This document shows positions 14,942 through 25,060 of a stretch of DNA of 64,000 nt, one piece after another. Source of the DNA: an uncultured Pelagibacteraceae bacterium. GTDB taxonomy: Bacteria; Pseudomonadota; Alphaproteobacteria; Pelagibacterales; AG-422-B15. Position 1 is the stretch's first letter. Each line of letters starts with the position of its first letter. A program made the translations under genes and the position numbers. Location: positions 62,001-126,000 of the forward strand of contig CABYZG010000004.1 of NCBI GenBank assembly GCA_902523455.1, read 5' to 3'. The notes beneath the pieces were generated by a model. The model did not search any database and had not been told where the DNA came from. It worked only from the letters and a program-made list of their open reading frames with translations.

Positions 14942-16144
14942 TTAATTTGCCATTTTGACTAGTGGTGTTTCTTTGATTGGAAAGTGGCAAAGTGCGGAGG
15001 CAAAGCCAAGTGCCACACAAATCCACCACATTATTTCATATGAACCATAGTAATCATAAAATCTACCACCAAACCAGGAACCCATAAATGATCCTATTTG
15101 ATGCGATAAAAATACAAAACCATATAGCATTGACATGTACTTTGTACCAAAAATCACTGAAATTATACCACTTGTTAATGGAACAGTTGATAGCCATAAA
15201 ATACCAAGTAAAGAAGCAAAGACAATTACAGATATCTCTGTTTTTGGAAGAAAAATAAATACCAAAAATAACATCGCACGAAGAGTGTAAAGTACTACTA
15301 GCAAATTCTTCTTCGATCTTTTGTCTCCTAAATGTCCAAAGAAAAGTGTTCCCAATACATTGAATAATCCAATCAACGCTAAAGACCAAGATCCAATCCA
15401 AATTGGCATTGATAAGTCATCTAAATAAGCTGGTAAATGAGTAGCAACAAATGAAACATGAAATCCACAAACAAAAAATCCAATCGTTAATAGAACATAA
15501 CTCTGATTTTTAAATGCACCCCTTAGGATCTCTTCTAATGATGCCGCCGTACTATCTTCTTTGATAGATTTAAATGAGGAAGTTGTAAGAGTTAAAGAAA
15601 ACAAAATCATTACAAGAGAGATAAATAATAAATAAATAATTGAATTTTGCCATCCACTAATCTCAATTAAATATCCAGCAAGTGGAACTAACAAAAATTG
15701 CCCTAGTGATCCCGCTGCCATTACTACACCTAAAGCGAGTGTTTGGTACTTACCAGTGATCGCTTTACCTACAGCGCCTAAAATAACAGCAGTACCGCAA
15801 CCCGCACAACCAAATCCAAAAATCGCTTGTGATAAAAGAAGCAATATGGATCCTTCAACTAACGACATCATGTACAGACCGACTAAGTAAAAGATAACTC
15901 CATAAAGCCCCGCAACTGCTGAACCATATTTATCAGCGACAGCTCCAAAAATAGGTGAGCCAATTCCAATCATTAAAAGCTGAATTGCTATTGCAAATCC
16001 GAAAACTTCACGGCCAGTTTGGATGTGGTCTGAAATAGGTATGAGATATAGACCAGAAGAGTGACGAATACCAAAAGATACAAGAAGCAATACACAACCG
16101 CTTACAATTACAAGCGCCGCATAGGAATGTCTAAAAAGTTTCAT
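14942..16144 (-). CDS. MFS transporter, monocarboxylate / oxalate-formate type
   Basis: 400 residues with twelve hydrophobic segments and the major-facilitator signature between helices 2 and 3 (GAVADKYGSAVAG); the second half repeats it (GHLGDKRSKKNLL). The N-terminal SFGIRHSSGLYLIPISDH and the QAIFGFGCAGCGTAVILGA region resemble the oxalate/formate and monocarboxylate subgroup, so a small organic acid is a likely substrate. The direction of transport is unknown. Gene is single, 61 bp from the divergent FkbM gene. Confidence 0.88.
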   Translation of the reverse strand: MKLFRHSYAALVIVSGCVLLLVSFGIRHSSGLYLIPISDHIQTGREVFGFAIAIQLLMIGIGSPIFGAVADKYGSAVAGLYGVIFYLVGLYMMSLVEGSILLLLSQAIFGFGCAGCGTAVILGAVGKAITGKYQTLALGVVMAAGSLGQFLLVPLAGYLIEISGWQNSIIYLLFISLVMILFSLTLTTSSFKSIKEDSTAASLEEILRGAFKNQSYVLLTIGFFVCGFHVSFVATHLPAYLDDLSMPIWIGSWSLALIGLFNVLGTLFFGHLGDKRSKKNLLVVLYTLRAMLFLVFIFLPKTEISVIVFASLLGILWLSTVPLTSGIISVIFGTKYMSMLYGFVFLSHQIGSFMGSWFGGRFYDYYGSYEIMWWICVALGFASALCHFPIKETPLVKMAN

Positions 16145-16205
16145 TTAAGTAAGTTAAGTGATAATGTGAGATAAAGTAATAAAAAAATCTATAAACATAT
16201 TAATT

Positions 16206-16940
16206 ATGTTGAAATTTCTCATGACGCTTCCAGTTCTTAAAAGGCTTGTGCCATCTATTCTTAAAAAATTTTCCTTTAAGGAAATAAGTTATAAATATGA
16301 CGACATACACTTCAATCTGGATTTAAGGTACCTAGTAGATCGAAGATTTTTTCTCTATGGCTACGATGCTAAAAATATTGAAATCCTAAATAAGTATATA
16401 CAAAATTACGAAACGAGTTACTTCTTAGATATTGGCTCTTGTTGGGGACTTTATTCACTACAAATTGCAAAAAAAAATCCAAGAATAAAAGTTTTGTCTT
16501 TTGATGTATTTGAACAAAATATAAATCGTATAAAACAAATGTCCTTAAAGAATAATGTTCGAAATATAGAAACATATAATATTGCTGTAGGATCAGAGGA
16601 GTCTGAGGTAGAGTTTTCTGTTGATGAAAAATTTTCACCAAATTATTCAAAAGATCTGAATGGTAAATTTAAAATTAAAGTAGAGCAAAAAAAAATTGAT
16701 ACAATCTTAGTCATAAGAAATCAAAGAATTGCTATTAAAATTGATGTTGAAAGATCAGAAATGGATGTTCTAAGAGGGTCAAAAGAATTACTCGAAGGAA
16801 ATGATTGTTTAATTCAGTTAGAATGTGAAAATGAAAATCAGAAAGAAGTATTAGAATTTCTATCTAAAATTGGTTACGCTAAGCTTGACCTTAAAGGTGA
16901 CAATGATGATTTATATTTTGCTAACTTCAAAATTGAATAA
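16206..16940 (+). CDS. FkbM-family methyltransferase
   Basis: 244 residues. The SAM-binding Rossmann motif is LDIGSCWGLYSLQIA (residues ~76-90), followed by VLSFDVFEQNINRIK, and the FkbM C-terminal signature AIKIDVERSEMDVLRGSKELL with IQLECEN. These enzymes O-methylate sugars, polyketides or other surface or secondary products; the acceptor cannot be told. Upstream TATAAA lies close to the ATG with no Shine-Dalgarno sequence. Downstream is a very small membrane gene. Confidence 0.87.
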   Translation: MLKFLMTLPVLKRLVPSILKKFSFKEISYKYDDIHFNLDLRYLVDRRFFLYGYDAKNIEILNKYIQNYETSYFLDIGSCWGLYSLQIAKKNPRIKVLSFDVFEQNINRIKQMSLKNNVRNIETYNIAVGSEESEVEFSVDEKFSPNYSKDLNGKFKIKVEQKKIDTILVIRNQRIAIKIDVERSEMDVLRGSKELLEGNDCLIQLECENENQKEVLEFLSKIGYAKLDLKGDNDDLYFANFKIE

Positions 16941-16969
16941 TTTTTTATAAATGGACAGTAAAAAATAAA

Positions 16970-17134
16970 ATGATATTTACAATTGTGTACCTTCTGGTCT
17001 TAGTAATGCTTTTATCCATGGTAATTTACAAACAGGTAAAAAATATTGAGAGCACTAAGGCATTTAATGAAAGAACAATGTTAATCTTATGGCTTGTACT
17101 TGGAATGGTTGGTCTCATCACTGGAGGGTTGTAA
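16970..17134 (+). CDS. 54-residue two-TM membrane protein, unknown
   Basis: A short gene between the FkbM and ggt genes. Translation gives an N-terminal hydrophobic helix (IFTIVYLLVLVMLLSMVIY), a charged loop (KQVKNIESTKAFNERT) and a second helix (LILWLVLGMVGLITGGL). Codon use is normal for the window and the two-helix hairpin layout is a sensible protein. An ORF reading in another frame from 17089 overlaps it but is not the ggt start. No ribosome-binding site is seen. Function unknown. Confidence 0.55.
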   Translation: MIFTIVYLLVLVMLLSMVIYKQVKNIESTKAFNERTMLILWLVLGMVGLITGGL

Positions 17135-17157
17135 CACCTAAACATTTATTGCACTGG

Positions 17158-17163
17158 TATAAT
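17158..17163 (+). promoter_or_regulatory. TATAAT -10 element 12 nt before ggt
   Basis: A perfect -10 hexamer; the start of transcription would be about 5-6 nt before the ATG at 17176, so the mRNA could be nearly leaderless. There is no Shine-Dalgarno sequence and no clear -35 box. Confidence 0.35.
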
Positions 17164-17175
17164 GATCTGGTTTTT

Positions 17176-18966
17176 ATGCAAAAAATTTTACTTGTATTTT
17201 TAATATTATTTTTCTCACTAAAAAATTCATATTCTGACAATAATATTAAGGATAATTCTCCAGAAATATTTGAAGGAGTCTCAGTAGAGCTTGATGGATT
17301 AGAAATTCAAGAGTCACTCAATCTCAAAGAAAATGGAAAATCTGTTTCAAGTAAAAACTGGATGATTGTTACAGCAAACGCCTATGCTTCAGCTGCTGGT
17401 GCAAAAATATTACAATCTGGAGGTACAGCAGCAGATGCAATGGTTGCAGCTCAATCTGTGTTAGGCTTAGTCGAGCCTGAGTCATCAGGAATTGGTGGGG
17501 GTAGTTTCTTATTATGGTATGACGGTGTAACGGGTAAAATAGTTACTTTAGATGGTCGTGAGACTGCACCACAAAACTCAACTTCAAATCAATTTCTAAA
17601 AAGTGATGGAACTAAAATGAAGTTTTTTGATGCTGTCATAGGTGGTCTATCGGTAGGTACACCTGGAACTCTTGCATTAATGTTTGATGCTCAAAAGAAA
17701 TGGGGTAATCAAAACTGGGAAAACCTCTTTAATGAAGCAATTTTCCTAAGTAAAAATGGTTTTAAAGTTTCAAAAAAATTATCCTCATCAATTGAAAGAG
17801 ATAAAGATAGACTTAGCAAAATAGATAAAACGAAAGAATATTTTTTACCAAACGGTAATAGTTTAAAGCACAAGCAGGTATTGAAGAATTATGCTTATGC
17901 AAGTACAATGCAAAACATTGCTAACAATAATATTGAAGATTTCTATAAAGGATCAATTGCGCAGGACATTGTTAGCACAGTAAAAAATCACACCAAAAAT
18001 CCTGGCTTTCTAGAAACTGAAGATTTGAGCAACTATAATGTAATAGAAAGAGATCCAGTTTGTGTAAACTATAAGGTATACAAAATATGTGGTATGGGTC
18101 CACCATCGTCTGGAGGAGTAGCAGTCGCGCAAATATTGAAAATTTTAGAGTCTTATGATCTTCAGTCTCTGGGCTATTCAAATCCTATAACATGGCAAAT
18201 AATTGGAGATGCGACTCGTCTTGCATTTGCTGATCGCGATCGATACTTGGCAGATAGTGATTATGTCAGTGTACCTTTGTCTGGTCTTTTAAATGACAAT
18301 TATCTGATTGAAAGGTCAAATAAAATTAAAGTTGGAAAAAAAACTGAAAATGTAACCTCAGGTAAACCGTCTAACGACTTTGTTTACAATTACGGAATAG
18401 ACAACTCATTAGAGCTGCAATCTACAACGCATGTTTCAGTTTATGATCAGTATGGAAACGCACTCTCGATGACATCATCAATTGAGAATGCATTCGGATC
18501 AAGATTGATGACGGAAAGTGGTTTTTTACTTAATAATCAACTTACTGATTTTTCATTTAATGAAAGAATTGATGGCAAGCTGATTGCAAATAGATTAGAG
18601 CCCGGGAAAAGGCCAAGATCATCAATGGCACCAACAATAGTACTAAAAGATGGAAAACCAATTATTATTATTGGCTCACCAGGAGGTAGCAATATTATCA
18701 ACTTTGTAGTCAATTCAATTATCTCATTACTCGAATGGGATATGAATATTCAAGAAGCAGTCTCTCATCCTCACGCTATTAATAGATGGGGGAAATTTGA
18801 AATAGAAGAATCTCCATACTCTTCAAACCTTGAGAACTCTCTAAAGAATATGGGATACGATACTAAAATAAGAAAATACTTTTCAGGCCTAAATGGAATA
18901 TTCATTGATACTGAAATTTATGGCGGCTCAGACCCTAGACGTGAGGGAATTGCACTGGGCAATTAA
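17176..18966 (+). CDS. ggt: gamma-glutamyltranspeptidase
   Basis: 596 residues from ATG 17176, which starts a signal peptide (MQKILLVFLILFFSLKNSYS); an earlier in-frame start at 17089 would bury it and overlap the small membrane gene. The Ntn-hydrolase nucleophile is the first Thr of STTHVSVYD (about residue 417), where the precursor cuts itself into two subunits. ESSGIGGGSFLLWYDG and GPPSSGGVAVAQIL are also diagnostic. The periplasmic enzyme splits glutathione and other gamma-glutamyl compounds and so recovers amino acids. It is convergent with tRNA-Ser and lepA. Confidence 0.95.
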   Translation: MQKILLVFLILFFSLKNSYSDNNIKDNSPEIFEGVSVELDGLEIQESLNLKENGKSVSSKNWMIVTANAYASAAGAKILQSGGTAADAMVAAQSVLGLVEPESSGIGGGSFLLWYDGVTGKIVTLDGRETAPQNSTSNQFLKSDGTKMKFFDAVIGGLSVGTPGTLALMFDAQKKWGNQNWENLFNEAIFLSKNGFKVSKKLSSSIERDKDRLSKIDKTKEYFLPNGNSLKHKQVLKNYAYASTMQNIANNNIEDFYKGSIAQDIVSTVKNHTKNPGFLETEDLSNYNVIERDPVCVNYKVYKICGMGPPSSGGVAVAQILKILESYDLQSLGYSNPITWQIIGDATRLAFADRDRYLADSDYVSVPLSGLLNDNYLIERSNKIKVGKKTENVTSGKPSNDFVYNYGIDNSLELQSTTHVSVYDQYGNALSMTSSIENAFGSRLMTESGFLLNNQLTDFSFNERIDGKLIANRLEPGKRPRSSMAPTIVLKDGKPIIIIGSPGGSNIINFVVNSIISLLEWDMNIQEAVSHPHAINRWGKFEIEESPYSSNLENSLKNMGYDTKIRKYFSGLNGIFIDTEIYGGSDPRREGIALGN

Positions 18967-18979
18967 AATAGCTTTAAAA

Positions 18980-19069
18980 TGGCGGAAAGGATGGGATTCG
19001 AACCCACGATACGGTCACCCGCATACACGCTTTCCAAGCGTGCGCCTTCAACCACTCGGCCACCTTTCC
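18980..19069 (-). tRNA. tRNA-Ser (GGA)
   Basis: 90 nt including encoded CCA. The acceptor GGAAAGG pairs with CCTTTCC, the anticodon loop TTGGAAA between CACGC and GCGTG gives anticodon GGA, the T loop is GTTCGAATC, and the long variable arm is typical of serine tRNAs. The mature 5' end directly follows the stop codon of lepA (19070-19072), so it is probably excised from the lepA transcript. Confidence 0.97.
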
Positions 19070-20869
19070 TTATTCAACTTTTAAAGCAGCGATAAAGGCT
19101 TCTTGTGGGATATCGACCTTACCATAAGTTCTAAGTCTCTGTTTTCCTTTTTTCTGCTTATCAAGTAATTTTCTTTTTCTATCAGTAGCTCCGCCACCAT
19201 GTATTCTCTCAATAACATTTTTTCGATATCCTCTGACAGTTTCGCGGGCAATAATTTTTCCACCAATTGCTGCTTGAATTGGAATATGGAATTGATGACG
19301 CGGAATTAATTCTTTTAGTTTTTCACAAACAGCGCGACCTTTTTTTTCAGAAAAACTTCTGTGAACAATAATTGACAGAGCGTCTACTGATTCATCATTT
19401 ACTAATATACTAAGTCTTACCAAATCACTTTCAATATACTCATCAATTTCATAATCAAAACTTGCATATCCACTAGAAATTGACTTCAAGCGATCATAAA
19501 AATCAAAAACAATTTCATTTAGAGGTAACTTATAATTTAAAATTACTCTTGATCCAGAATAAGATAATTCTGTTTGCATTCCTCTCTTATCTTCACAGAG
19601 AGATATGATGCTGCCTAAATATTCATCAGGACAAATAATTGTTGCTTTAATCCAAGGTTCAGAAATACTTTTAATTTTCATAACCTCAGGCATATCTGCT
19701 GGGTTATGTAATTCAAGTGAGCTTCCATCATTTAATACTAAATTATAAATAACACTTGGAGCTGTGGTTATTAGATCTAAATTAAATTCTCTATCAAGTC
19801 TTTCGACAATAATTTCTAAATGTAATAATCCAAGAAAACCACATCTAAAACCCATTCCAAGAGCCGCTGAGGTTTCTTGTTCGAAATGAAAACTAGAATC
19901 GTTAAGCTTTAACTTGGCTAACGCATCTTTTAAGAATTTAAAATCAGCAGCATTTGTTGGAAATAATCCACAAAATACTACCGGCTGACTTGGTTTGAAA
20001 CCAGGTAAAGGCTCTGTTTGTTTGTCGTTAGCTAGTAGTATTGTATCCCCAACTTTAGTTTGAGCTACTTCTTTAATTGCAGCTGTTATAAAACCTAATT
20101 CACCAGCATTGATAAGCTCGTTATCTACCATTTTTGGTGTGAAACAGCCAATTCTCTCTATTAAATGTTTTGTATTAGTTTGATGAAAACGAACCTCCAT
20201 ACCCTTTTTTAGAACTCCATCTATCACACGAACCAATATCACAACACCCAGGTAGGCATCATACCAACTATCTACTAGCATTGCTTTTAATTGTTTGCTT
20301 TCATCACCTACTGGAGATGGTAATTCTTTTACAATATTTTCTAAGACTTCTTCAATGCCGAGACCTGATTTAGCAGAAATTTCAATTACATTACTGGTAT
20401 CAATACCTAAAATATCTTCTATCTGTTTTTTTACTCTCTCGGGATCTGCTGCTGGTAAATCTATTTTATTTAAAACGGGTATAATTACATGATCATTTTC
20501 TACAGCTTGATATAAATTAGCTAATGTTTGAGCTTCAACGCCCTGACTTGCATCAACAACCAATAGCGATCCCTCGCAAGCAGATAATGATCTGTTAACT
20601 TCATAGCTGAAGTCAACATGGCCAGGTGTATCAATAATATTTAGTGTGTACGTATCGCCATTTTTTGCTTTGTATTTTAATTGTACAGTTTGAGCCTTGA
20701 TTGTTATTCCACGTTCTCTTTCAATATCCATAGAGTCAAGCACCTGTGCTTTCATTTCTCTTTCAGAAAGCCCTCCACAAAATTGAATCAATCTGTCAGC
20801 TAAAGTAGATTTTCCATGATCAATATGTGCAATAATAGAAAAATTTCTTATGTTTTTAGTGCCAGTCAT
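19070..20869 (-). CDS. lepA: elongation factor 4 (LepA), ribosomal back-translocase GTPase
   Basis: 599 residues, full length. The GTPase motifs are clear: [14 protein letters not shown] (G1), [12 protein letters not shown] (G3) and NKIDLP (G4), followed by domain II, the EF-G-like domains and the LepA C-terminal domain ([19 protein letters not shown]). LepA binds the ribosome and can reverse translocation under ionic or stress conditions. It is 12 nt downstream of pheT and runs directly into tRNA-Ser, the end of a long translation-related transcript. Confidence 0.98.
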   Translation of the reverse strand: MTGTKNIRNFSIIAHIDHGKSTLADRLIQFCGGLSEREMKAQVLDSMDIERERGITIKAQTVQLKYKAKNGDTYTLNIIDTPGHVDFSYEVNRSLSACEGSLLVVDASQGVEAQTLANLYQAVENDHVIIPVLNKIDLPAADPERVKKQIEDILGIDTSNVIEISAKSGLGIEEVLENIVKELPSPVGDESKQLKAMLVDSWYDAYLGVVILVRVIDGVLKKGMEVRFHQTNTKHLIERIGCFTPKMVDNELINAGELGFITAAIKEVAQTKVGDTILLANDKQTEPLPGFKPSQPVVFCGLFPTNAADFKFLKDALAKLKLNDSSFHFEQETSAALGMGFRCGFLGLLHLEIIVERLDREFNLDLITTAPSVIYNLVLNDGSSLELHNPADMPEVMKIKSISEPWIKATIICPDEYLGSIISLCEDKRGMQTELSYSGSRVILNYKLPLNEIVFDFYDRLKSISSGYASFDYEIDEYIESDLVRLSILVNDESVDALSIIVHRSFSEKKGRAVCEKLKELIPRHQFHIPIQAAIGGKIIARETVRGYRKNVIERIHGGGATDRKRKLLDKQKKGKQRLRTYGKVDIPQEAFIAALKVE

Positions 20870-20881
20870 AATATTTTTAGT

Positions 20882-23269
20882 TTAGGATCTTACAGTTCCG
20901 GAAGTAGACTTTTCCACAGATTTAATTATTTTTGAACTTATTTCAAAAATGTCGTTTTCGGCAAGAGTTTTTTCGTTAGATTGTAATGTAACCTTAATAG
21001 CAATAGACTTTTTGTCTTTTCCCAGACTAACATCTTCAAATAAATCAAAGATTTCAACATTTCTAATTAATTCCTTATCTACTTTAAAGGCTGAAGTAAC
21101 AACTTCTTCGCTTTTTACTTTTTTATCAATAACAAAAGCAAAGTCTCTTGTGACAATCTGAAAATCACTTAAGTTAAGTACAGGCTTGTTGGTAGTTTTC
21201 TTTTCTGTGTTTGGTAATTCATCAAGGTATAACTCAAATATATTTGTTTTATTCTTAATTTTAAATTGATTTGCAACTCTAGGATGCAACTCTCCAAAAT
21301 ATCCAGCAATTACTGAATTATTAATTTTTATCGAACCAGATCTTCCAGGATGATACCAGGAAGGACAGTCATTAGAGACAGATATTTTTTTGTTACCTGG
21401 CATTAAATAATCAATTAAGGAAGTTAAATCTTGTTTTACATCATATATATCAAATTCCGTCTGCATATTCTTCCAGGACTTTTCTGTCTTAATTCCTGAT
21501 TTAATTCCACATGCAACGTTCAATTGATCCTCGGGAGATGTTGATCTGTACTGACTACCTATCTCAAAGATCGAGAATGAGTCAAAGTTTCTATTCTTGT
21601 TTTTTTTAATTGCTTGAAGAAGATTAGGCAGAAGATTAGGCCTTAATATGTCCAGCTCCTCTGAGATGGGATTTACAATTTTTAGTTTATTTATATCGCC
21701 AAACACTGCACAATTTTTTGAATCTGTGAATGAAAATGTTACTAATTCATCATATTCAATTGAAGCAATAAAGTGTCTTGCTTTCATCAATTTCTTTTGT
21801 GCGTAATTTAAGATATTTTTATTAATTTTACTTTTTAGTCTAATATTACTTGTCGGAATATTTTCATATCCTTTAATACGAATAACTTCTTCACTTATGT
21901 CGGCTTCTCCGTGAATATCTTGTCTCCAAGAAGGTATTGAACATTTGATAACATCACCTGTTTGACTCGTTTCAATTCCTAAAGAACTAAGTATTGATAT
22001 CAATTCTTTATCAGAAACTTCAAAACCAAGTCTTCTTGAAATATAACTACTAGAAGTTGAAACCTCATTTTTATTTTCTTTAATATTTCCAGCCAACTCA
22101 ACCTCACTGCACTCACCACCACATATTTCAAGAATTAATTGTGTTGCAAGGTCTATTCCTTTTAAGGTTGAATTTGGATCAATGCCTCTTTCAAAACGAT
22201 ATCTTGCATCACTTAGAATTGACAAGTTTCTTCCCGTCTTGGCTGTATTAATCTCATCAAATAAGGCTGATTCAAGTAAAACGTTCTTTGTCCCAGTGCT
22301 GCAACCTGTACTTTCGCCCCCCATGATCCCCCCTAAGCCTAGTACCTTTTTTTCATCCGCTATTACGCACATACCATTTTTTAGGTGATAATCTTTTTCA
22401 TCTAGCGCTAGGAAACTTTCTCCATCATTTGCTGTACGTACTATAATTTTGCCATCTATCTTGTCTGCATCGTAAACGTGAAGTGGCCGGTTCTCGTCAT
22501 ACATTACAAAATTAGTTATATCTACCAGCGCAGATATTGGCCTTAAACCTATTGACTTAAGTTTATTTTTAAGCCACTCGGGGCTTTCAGTATTCTTTAC
22601 ATTTCTAAAATATCTTCCAGCAAAGGCTGAGCATATTTTATTATCTTGTATTTCAATTTTAATTGGTGATTTAAAGGAGCCTTTTTCTCTAGATATTTTT
22701 CTCTCTAACAATTCCCCCATGCCAGCTGAAGCAAGATCTCGAGCTATTCCTTTTACACCAAGACAATCTTGTCGATTTGGAGTGATACCAATTTCTATTA
22801 CAATATCATTGAGGCCATAAATCTCTGAAAATGATCTTCCAATAGTTTCTTTTTCCTCAAGTCGAATTATTCCATCATGCTCATTTGAAATACCTAGCTC
22901 ATATTCTGAACACATCATTCCATAGGATTCTACTCCTCTAATCTTGGCAGCTTTAATTTTCATTTGATTAACCGGAATAGTTGAACCAACTGGCGCATAA
23001 ACCACCTTCATGCCTTTCTCTACATTTGGCGCACCACAAACTACATCAACTTTTTCCTTGCCAATATCAACTTTGCATAGTTTTAATTTGTCCGCATTTG
23101 GGTGTTTTTTTTCTTCAAGCACCTGTCCAACAATAAATTCCTGATATGCTTTTCCCGTGTCTTGAATATCTTCAACTTCAAGACCGATTGAAGTGAGTTT
23201 CTTTTCAATTTCTTCGAAATGAGCATTTGTCTTAAGATGCTCAGTTAACCACGAATAACTAAATTTCAT
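20882..23269 (-). CDS. pheT: phenylalanyl-tRNA synthetase beta subunit
   Basis: 795 residues, normal length. Domain order is that of the bacterial PheT: N-terminal region with EMAP/OB tRNA-binding domain (IVGQVLEEKKHPNADKLKLC), B3/B4 editing domain (~residues 200-380), B5 domain, catalytic-like module and C-terminal ferredoxin-like anticodon-binding domain (SDFQIVTRDFAFVIDKKVKS). It forms the alpha2-beta2 enzyme that charges tRNA-Phe and edits mischarged Tyr. The start abuts the pheS stop with no gap, so the two are translated together. Confidence 0.97.
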   Translation of the reverse strand: MKFSYSWLTEHLKTNAHFEEIEKKLTSIGLEVEDIQDTGKAYQEFIVGQVLEEKKHPNADKLKLCKVDIGKEKVDVVCGAPNVEKGMKVVYAPVGSTIPVNQMKIKAAKIRGVESYGMMCSEYELGISNEHDGIIRLEEKETIGRSFSEIYGLNDIVIEIGITPNRQDCLGVKGIARDLASAGMGELLERKISREKGSFKSPIKIEIQDNKICSAFAGRYFRNVKNTESPEWLKNKLKSIGLRPISALVDITNFVMYDENRPLHVYDADKIDGKIIVRTANDGESFLALDEKDYHLKNGMCVIADEKKVLGLGGIMGGESTGCSTGTKNVLLESALFDEINTAKTGRNLSILSDARYRFERGIDPNSTLKGIDLATQLILEICGGECSEVELAGNIKENKNEVSTSSSYISRRLGFEVSDKELISILSSLGIETSQTGDVIKCSIPSWRQDIHGEADISEEVIRIKGYENIPTSNIRLKSKINKNILNYAQKKLMKARHFIASIEYDELVTFSFTDSKNCAVFGDINKLKIVNPISEELDILRPNLLPNLLQAIKKNKNRNFDSFSIFEIGSQYRSTSPEDQLNVACGIKSGIKTEKSWKNMQTEFDIYDVKQDLTSLIDYLMPGNKKISVSNDCPSWYHPGRSGSIKINNSVIAGYFGELHPRVANQFKIKNKTNIFELYLDELPNTEKKTTNKPVLNLSDFQIVTRDFAFVIDKKVKSEEVVTSAFKVDKELIRNVEIFDLFEDVSLGKDKKSIAIKVTLQSNEKTLAENDIFEISSKIIKSVEKSTSGTVRS

Positions 23270-24340
23270 CTAGCTTAAGTCTCCTATGATCGAAGGTATG
23301 TTCAAAGGTGAAAAGCCATAATGCTTATTCCATCTAAGATCACTATCAAAGAAAGTTCTTAAATCACTAATTCCGTATTTGAGCATTGCAAGCCTCTCTA
23401 TACCCATACCAAATGCATAACCTTGATACTCATTTGAATTGATATTTACATTTTTAAGCACGTTTGGATGAACCATTCCGCATCCTAAAATTTCCAACCA
23501 ATCCTCACCCTCTCCGATAATTAATTGATTTCCTTTCTTAGTGTATCCAATATCAACTTCTGCAGATGGTTCAGTAAAGGGAAAATGACTAGGTCGAAAT
23601 CTCATATTTAATTTATCAGTCTCAAAAAAAGTCTTGAGGAATATTTCTAAACAACCTTTGAGGTGGCTCATGTTGCTTTCTTGATCTATTACTAAACCCT
23701 CAACTTGATGGAACATAGGAGAGTGCGTTTGATCATTATCACATCTAAACGTTTTTCCAGGAGCAATTAATCGAATTGGTGGTTTTTGCTTTAACATACT
23801 TCTTATTTGAACTGGCGAGGTATGAGTTCGCAGAACATTTGGCATTCCATCAGTCTCAGTTTCAACATAAAAAGTATCATGCATTTGTCGTGCAGGGTGG
23901 TGTTCAGAAGTATTTAAAGCTGTAAAATTATTGTAATCAGTTTCAACTTCAGGTCCTTCAGCTACAAAAAAATCTAAGTCGCCAAATATAGTTATAACTT
24001 CTTCTATAACCTGACTGATTGGGTGAATAGTTCCGTATGACTTTGAAGTAGATAGAGTGATATCTAAAGTTTCAGAGTTAAGTTTTTTTTCTAATTCCTC
24101 GCTATTTAACTCTTCAGTCTTTGAAGCTATTATTTCTAGAACAGAGTCTTTAATTTTATTTAATTTTTCAGCGTTCTGCTTTCTTTCATCACCAGAAAGA
24201 CTAGCTAGCTCTTTCATTTCGAGAGAAATAATACCTTTCTTACCAAGAAATTTTATCCTAAATTCATTTATGCTTTCGATATCTGTAAATTTATCTGAAG
24301 CTTTTTTAATTTCAGTTTCTAACTCTCTAAAATCTTTCAT
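23270..24340 (-). CDS. pheS: phenylalanyl-tRNA synthetase alpha subunit
   Basis: 356 residues. Coiled-coil N-terminal arm (~1-90), then the class II catalytic core: motif 2 TFRCDNDQTHSPMFHQVEGL and motif 3 GMGIERLAMLKYGI. It supplies the active site that makes Phe-AMP and charges tRNA-Phe together with PheT. It lies 71 nt after rplT; I see no Phe-rich leader peptide in the gap, so an attenuator like that of enteric bacteria is not supported. Confidence 0.97.
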   Translation of the reverse strand: MKDFRELETEIKKASDKFTDIESINEFRIKFLGKKGIISLEMKELASLSGDERKQNAEKLNKIKDSVLEIIASKTEELNSEELEKKLNSETLDITLSTSKSYGTIHPISQVIEEVITIFGDLDFFVAEGPEVETDYNNFTALNTSEHHPARQMHDTFYVETETDGMPNVLRTHTSPVQIRSMLKQKPPIRLIAPGKTFRCDNDQTHSPMFHQVEGLVIDQESNMSHLKGCLEIFLKTFFETDKLNMRFRPSHFPFTEPSAEVDIGYTKKGNQLIIGEGEDWLEILGCGMVHPNVLKNVNINSNEYQGYAFGMGIERLAMLKYGISDLRTFFDSDLRWNKHYGFSPLNIPSIIGDLS

Positions 24341-24401
24341 CGTAGAACAACAATATCAGATTTAGTTTTTTCTGTAATAATAATATGCTTGAGAATATGA
24401 T

Positions 24402-24420
24402 GCCAAACGAATTATTTGGC
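24402..24420 (-). other. small hairpin over the rplT stop codon
   Basis: GCCAAA and TTTGGC form a 6-bp stem with a 7-base loop containing the TAA of rplT. No T-run follows, so it is not a clear terminator; it may stabilise or mark processing between rplT and pheS. Confidence 0.25.
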
Positions 24421-24768
24421 TGAGGACTGAACCTGTTTTGCTAAATGCTCAAAAGAAGTAGGTTCATTCATAGCAAGATCAGCTAAAATTTTACGATCTA
24501 ATTCGATGTTTAATTTTTTAAGACCATTCATGAAAACTGAATAAGAAATTCCATGTAATCTAGCTCCAGCATTTATTCTTTGGGTCCAAAGTGATCTAAA
24601 CTCTCTTTTTTTTACTCTTCGATCACGATAGGCATACTGCATTGATTTTTCTACAGCTTGCTTTGCGACTTTAAAAGTATTCTTTCTTCTGCCTCTATAT
24701 CCTTTGGCTTGCTTAATTACTTTCTTATGTCTTGCGTGTGCAGTAACTCCTCTTTTAACTCTTGCCAT
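24412..24768 (-). CDS. rplT: 50S ribosomal protein L20
   Basis: 118 residues, exact size for L20, a primary 23S rRNA-binding assembly protein. The basic N-terminal extension ([22 protein letters not shown]) and [20 protein letters not shown] are the family signatures. AGGAAG lies just before the ATG. It follows rpmI by 16 nt in the usual infC-rpmI-rplT order, in which L20 commonly represses its own operon; no clear L20-binding pseudoknot was identified here. Confidence 0.98.
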   Translation of the reverse strand: MARVKRGVTAHARHKKVIKQAKGYRGRRKNTFKVAKQAVEKSMQYAYRDRRVKKREFRSLWTQRINAGARLHGISYSVFMNGLKKLNIELDRKILADLAMNEPTSFEHLAKQVQSSAK

Positions 24769-24784
24769 TATATCTTCCTATTTA

Positions 24785-24982
24785 TTAAGCGTAGGGTAAA
24801 AACTTTTTAACTATTCGGGCATCTTGATCAGATAAAATTGTAGAACCTCTTTGGTTTCTAATCTGATTATTCGTTCGTTTAATCATACCATGCCTTTTTC
24901 CACTTTGATATGATTTAACTTTACCAGAAGCTGTAAGCCTAAATCTCTTGTTAGCGCCTTTTTTTGTTTTTAATTTACTCAT
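24785..24982 (-). CDS. rpmI: 50S ribosomal protein L35
   Basis: 65 residues from ATG 24982 ([14 protein letters not shown]), which matches the usual L35 start; an upstream in-frame codon at 25024 would add 14 residues not found in the family. Highly basic, with [17 protein letters not shown]. It lies between infC and rplT in the conserved order, 78 nt after the infC stop. Confidence 0.97.
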   Translation of the reverse strand: MSKLKTKKGANKRFRLTASGKVKSYQSGKRHGMIKRTNNQIRNQRGSTILSDQDARIVKKFLPYA

Positions 24983-25060
24983 ATTGGATGAACGGTTTAT
25001 AGACCCTAGGTAAGAAAAAATCAAAAGTTTTTTATTAATGATAAGAATTAACTACTGCTG

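Noticed and set aside
17089-17175. Longer start for ggt
   Set aside because: It would overlap the 54-residue membrane gene and bury the signal peptide; ATG 17176 begins a clean signal sequence.
24341-24411. pheST attenuator with a Phe-codon leader peptide
   Set aside because: No short ORF with a run of Phe codons and no alternative terminator is seen in the 71-nt gap.
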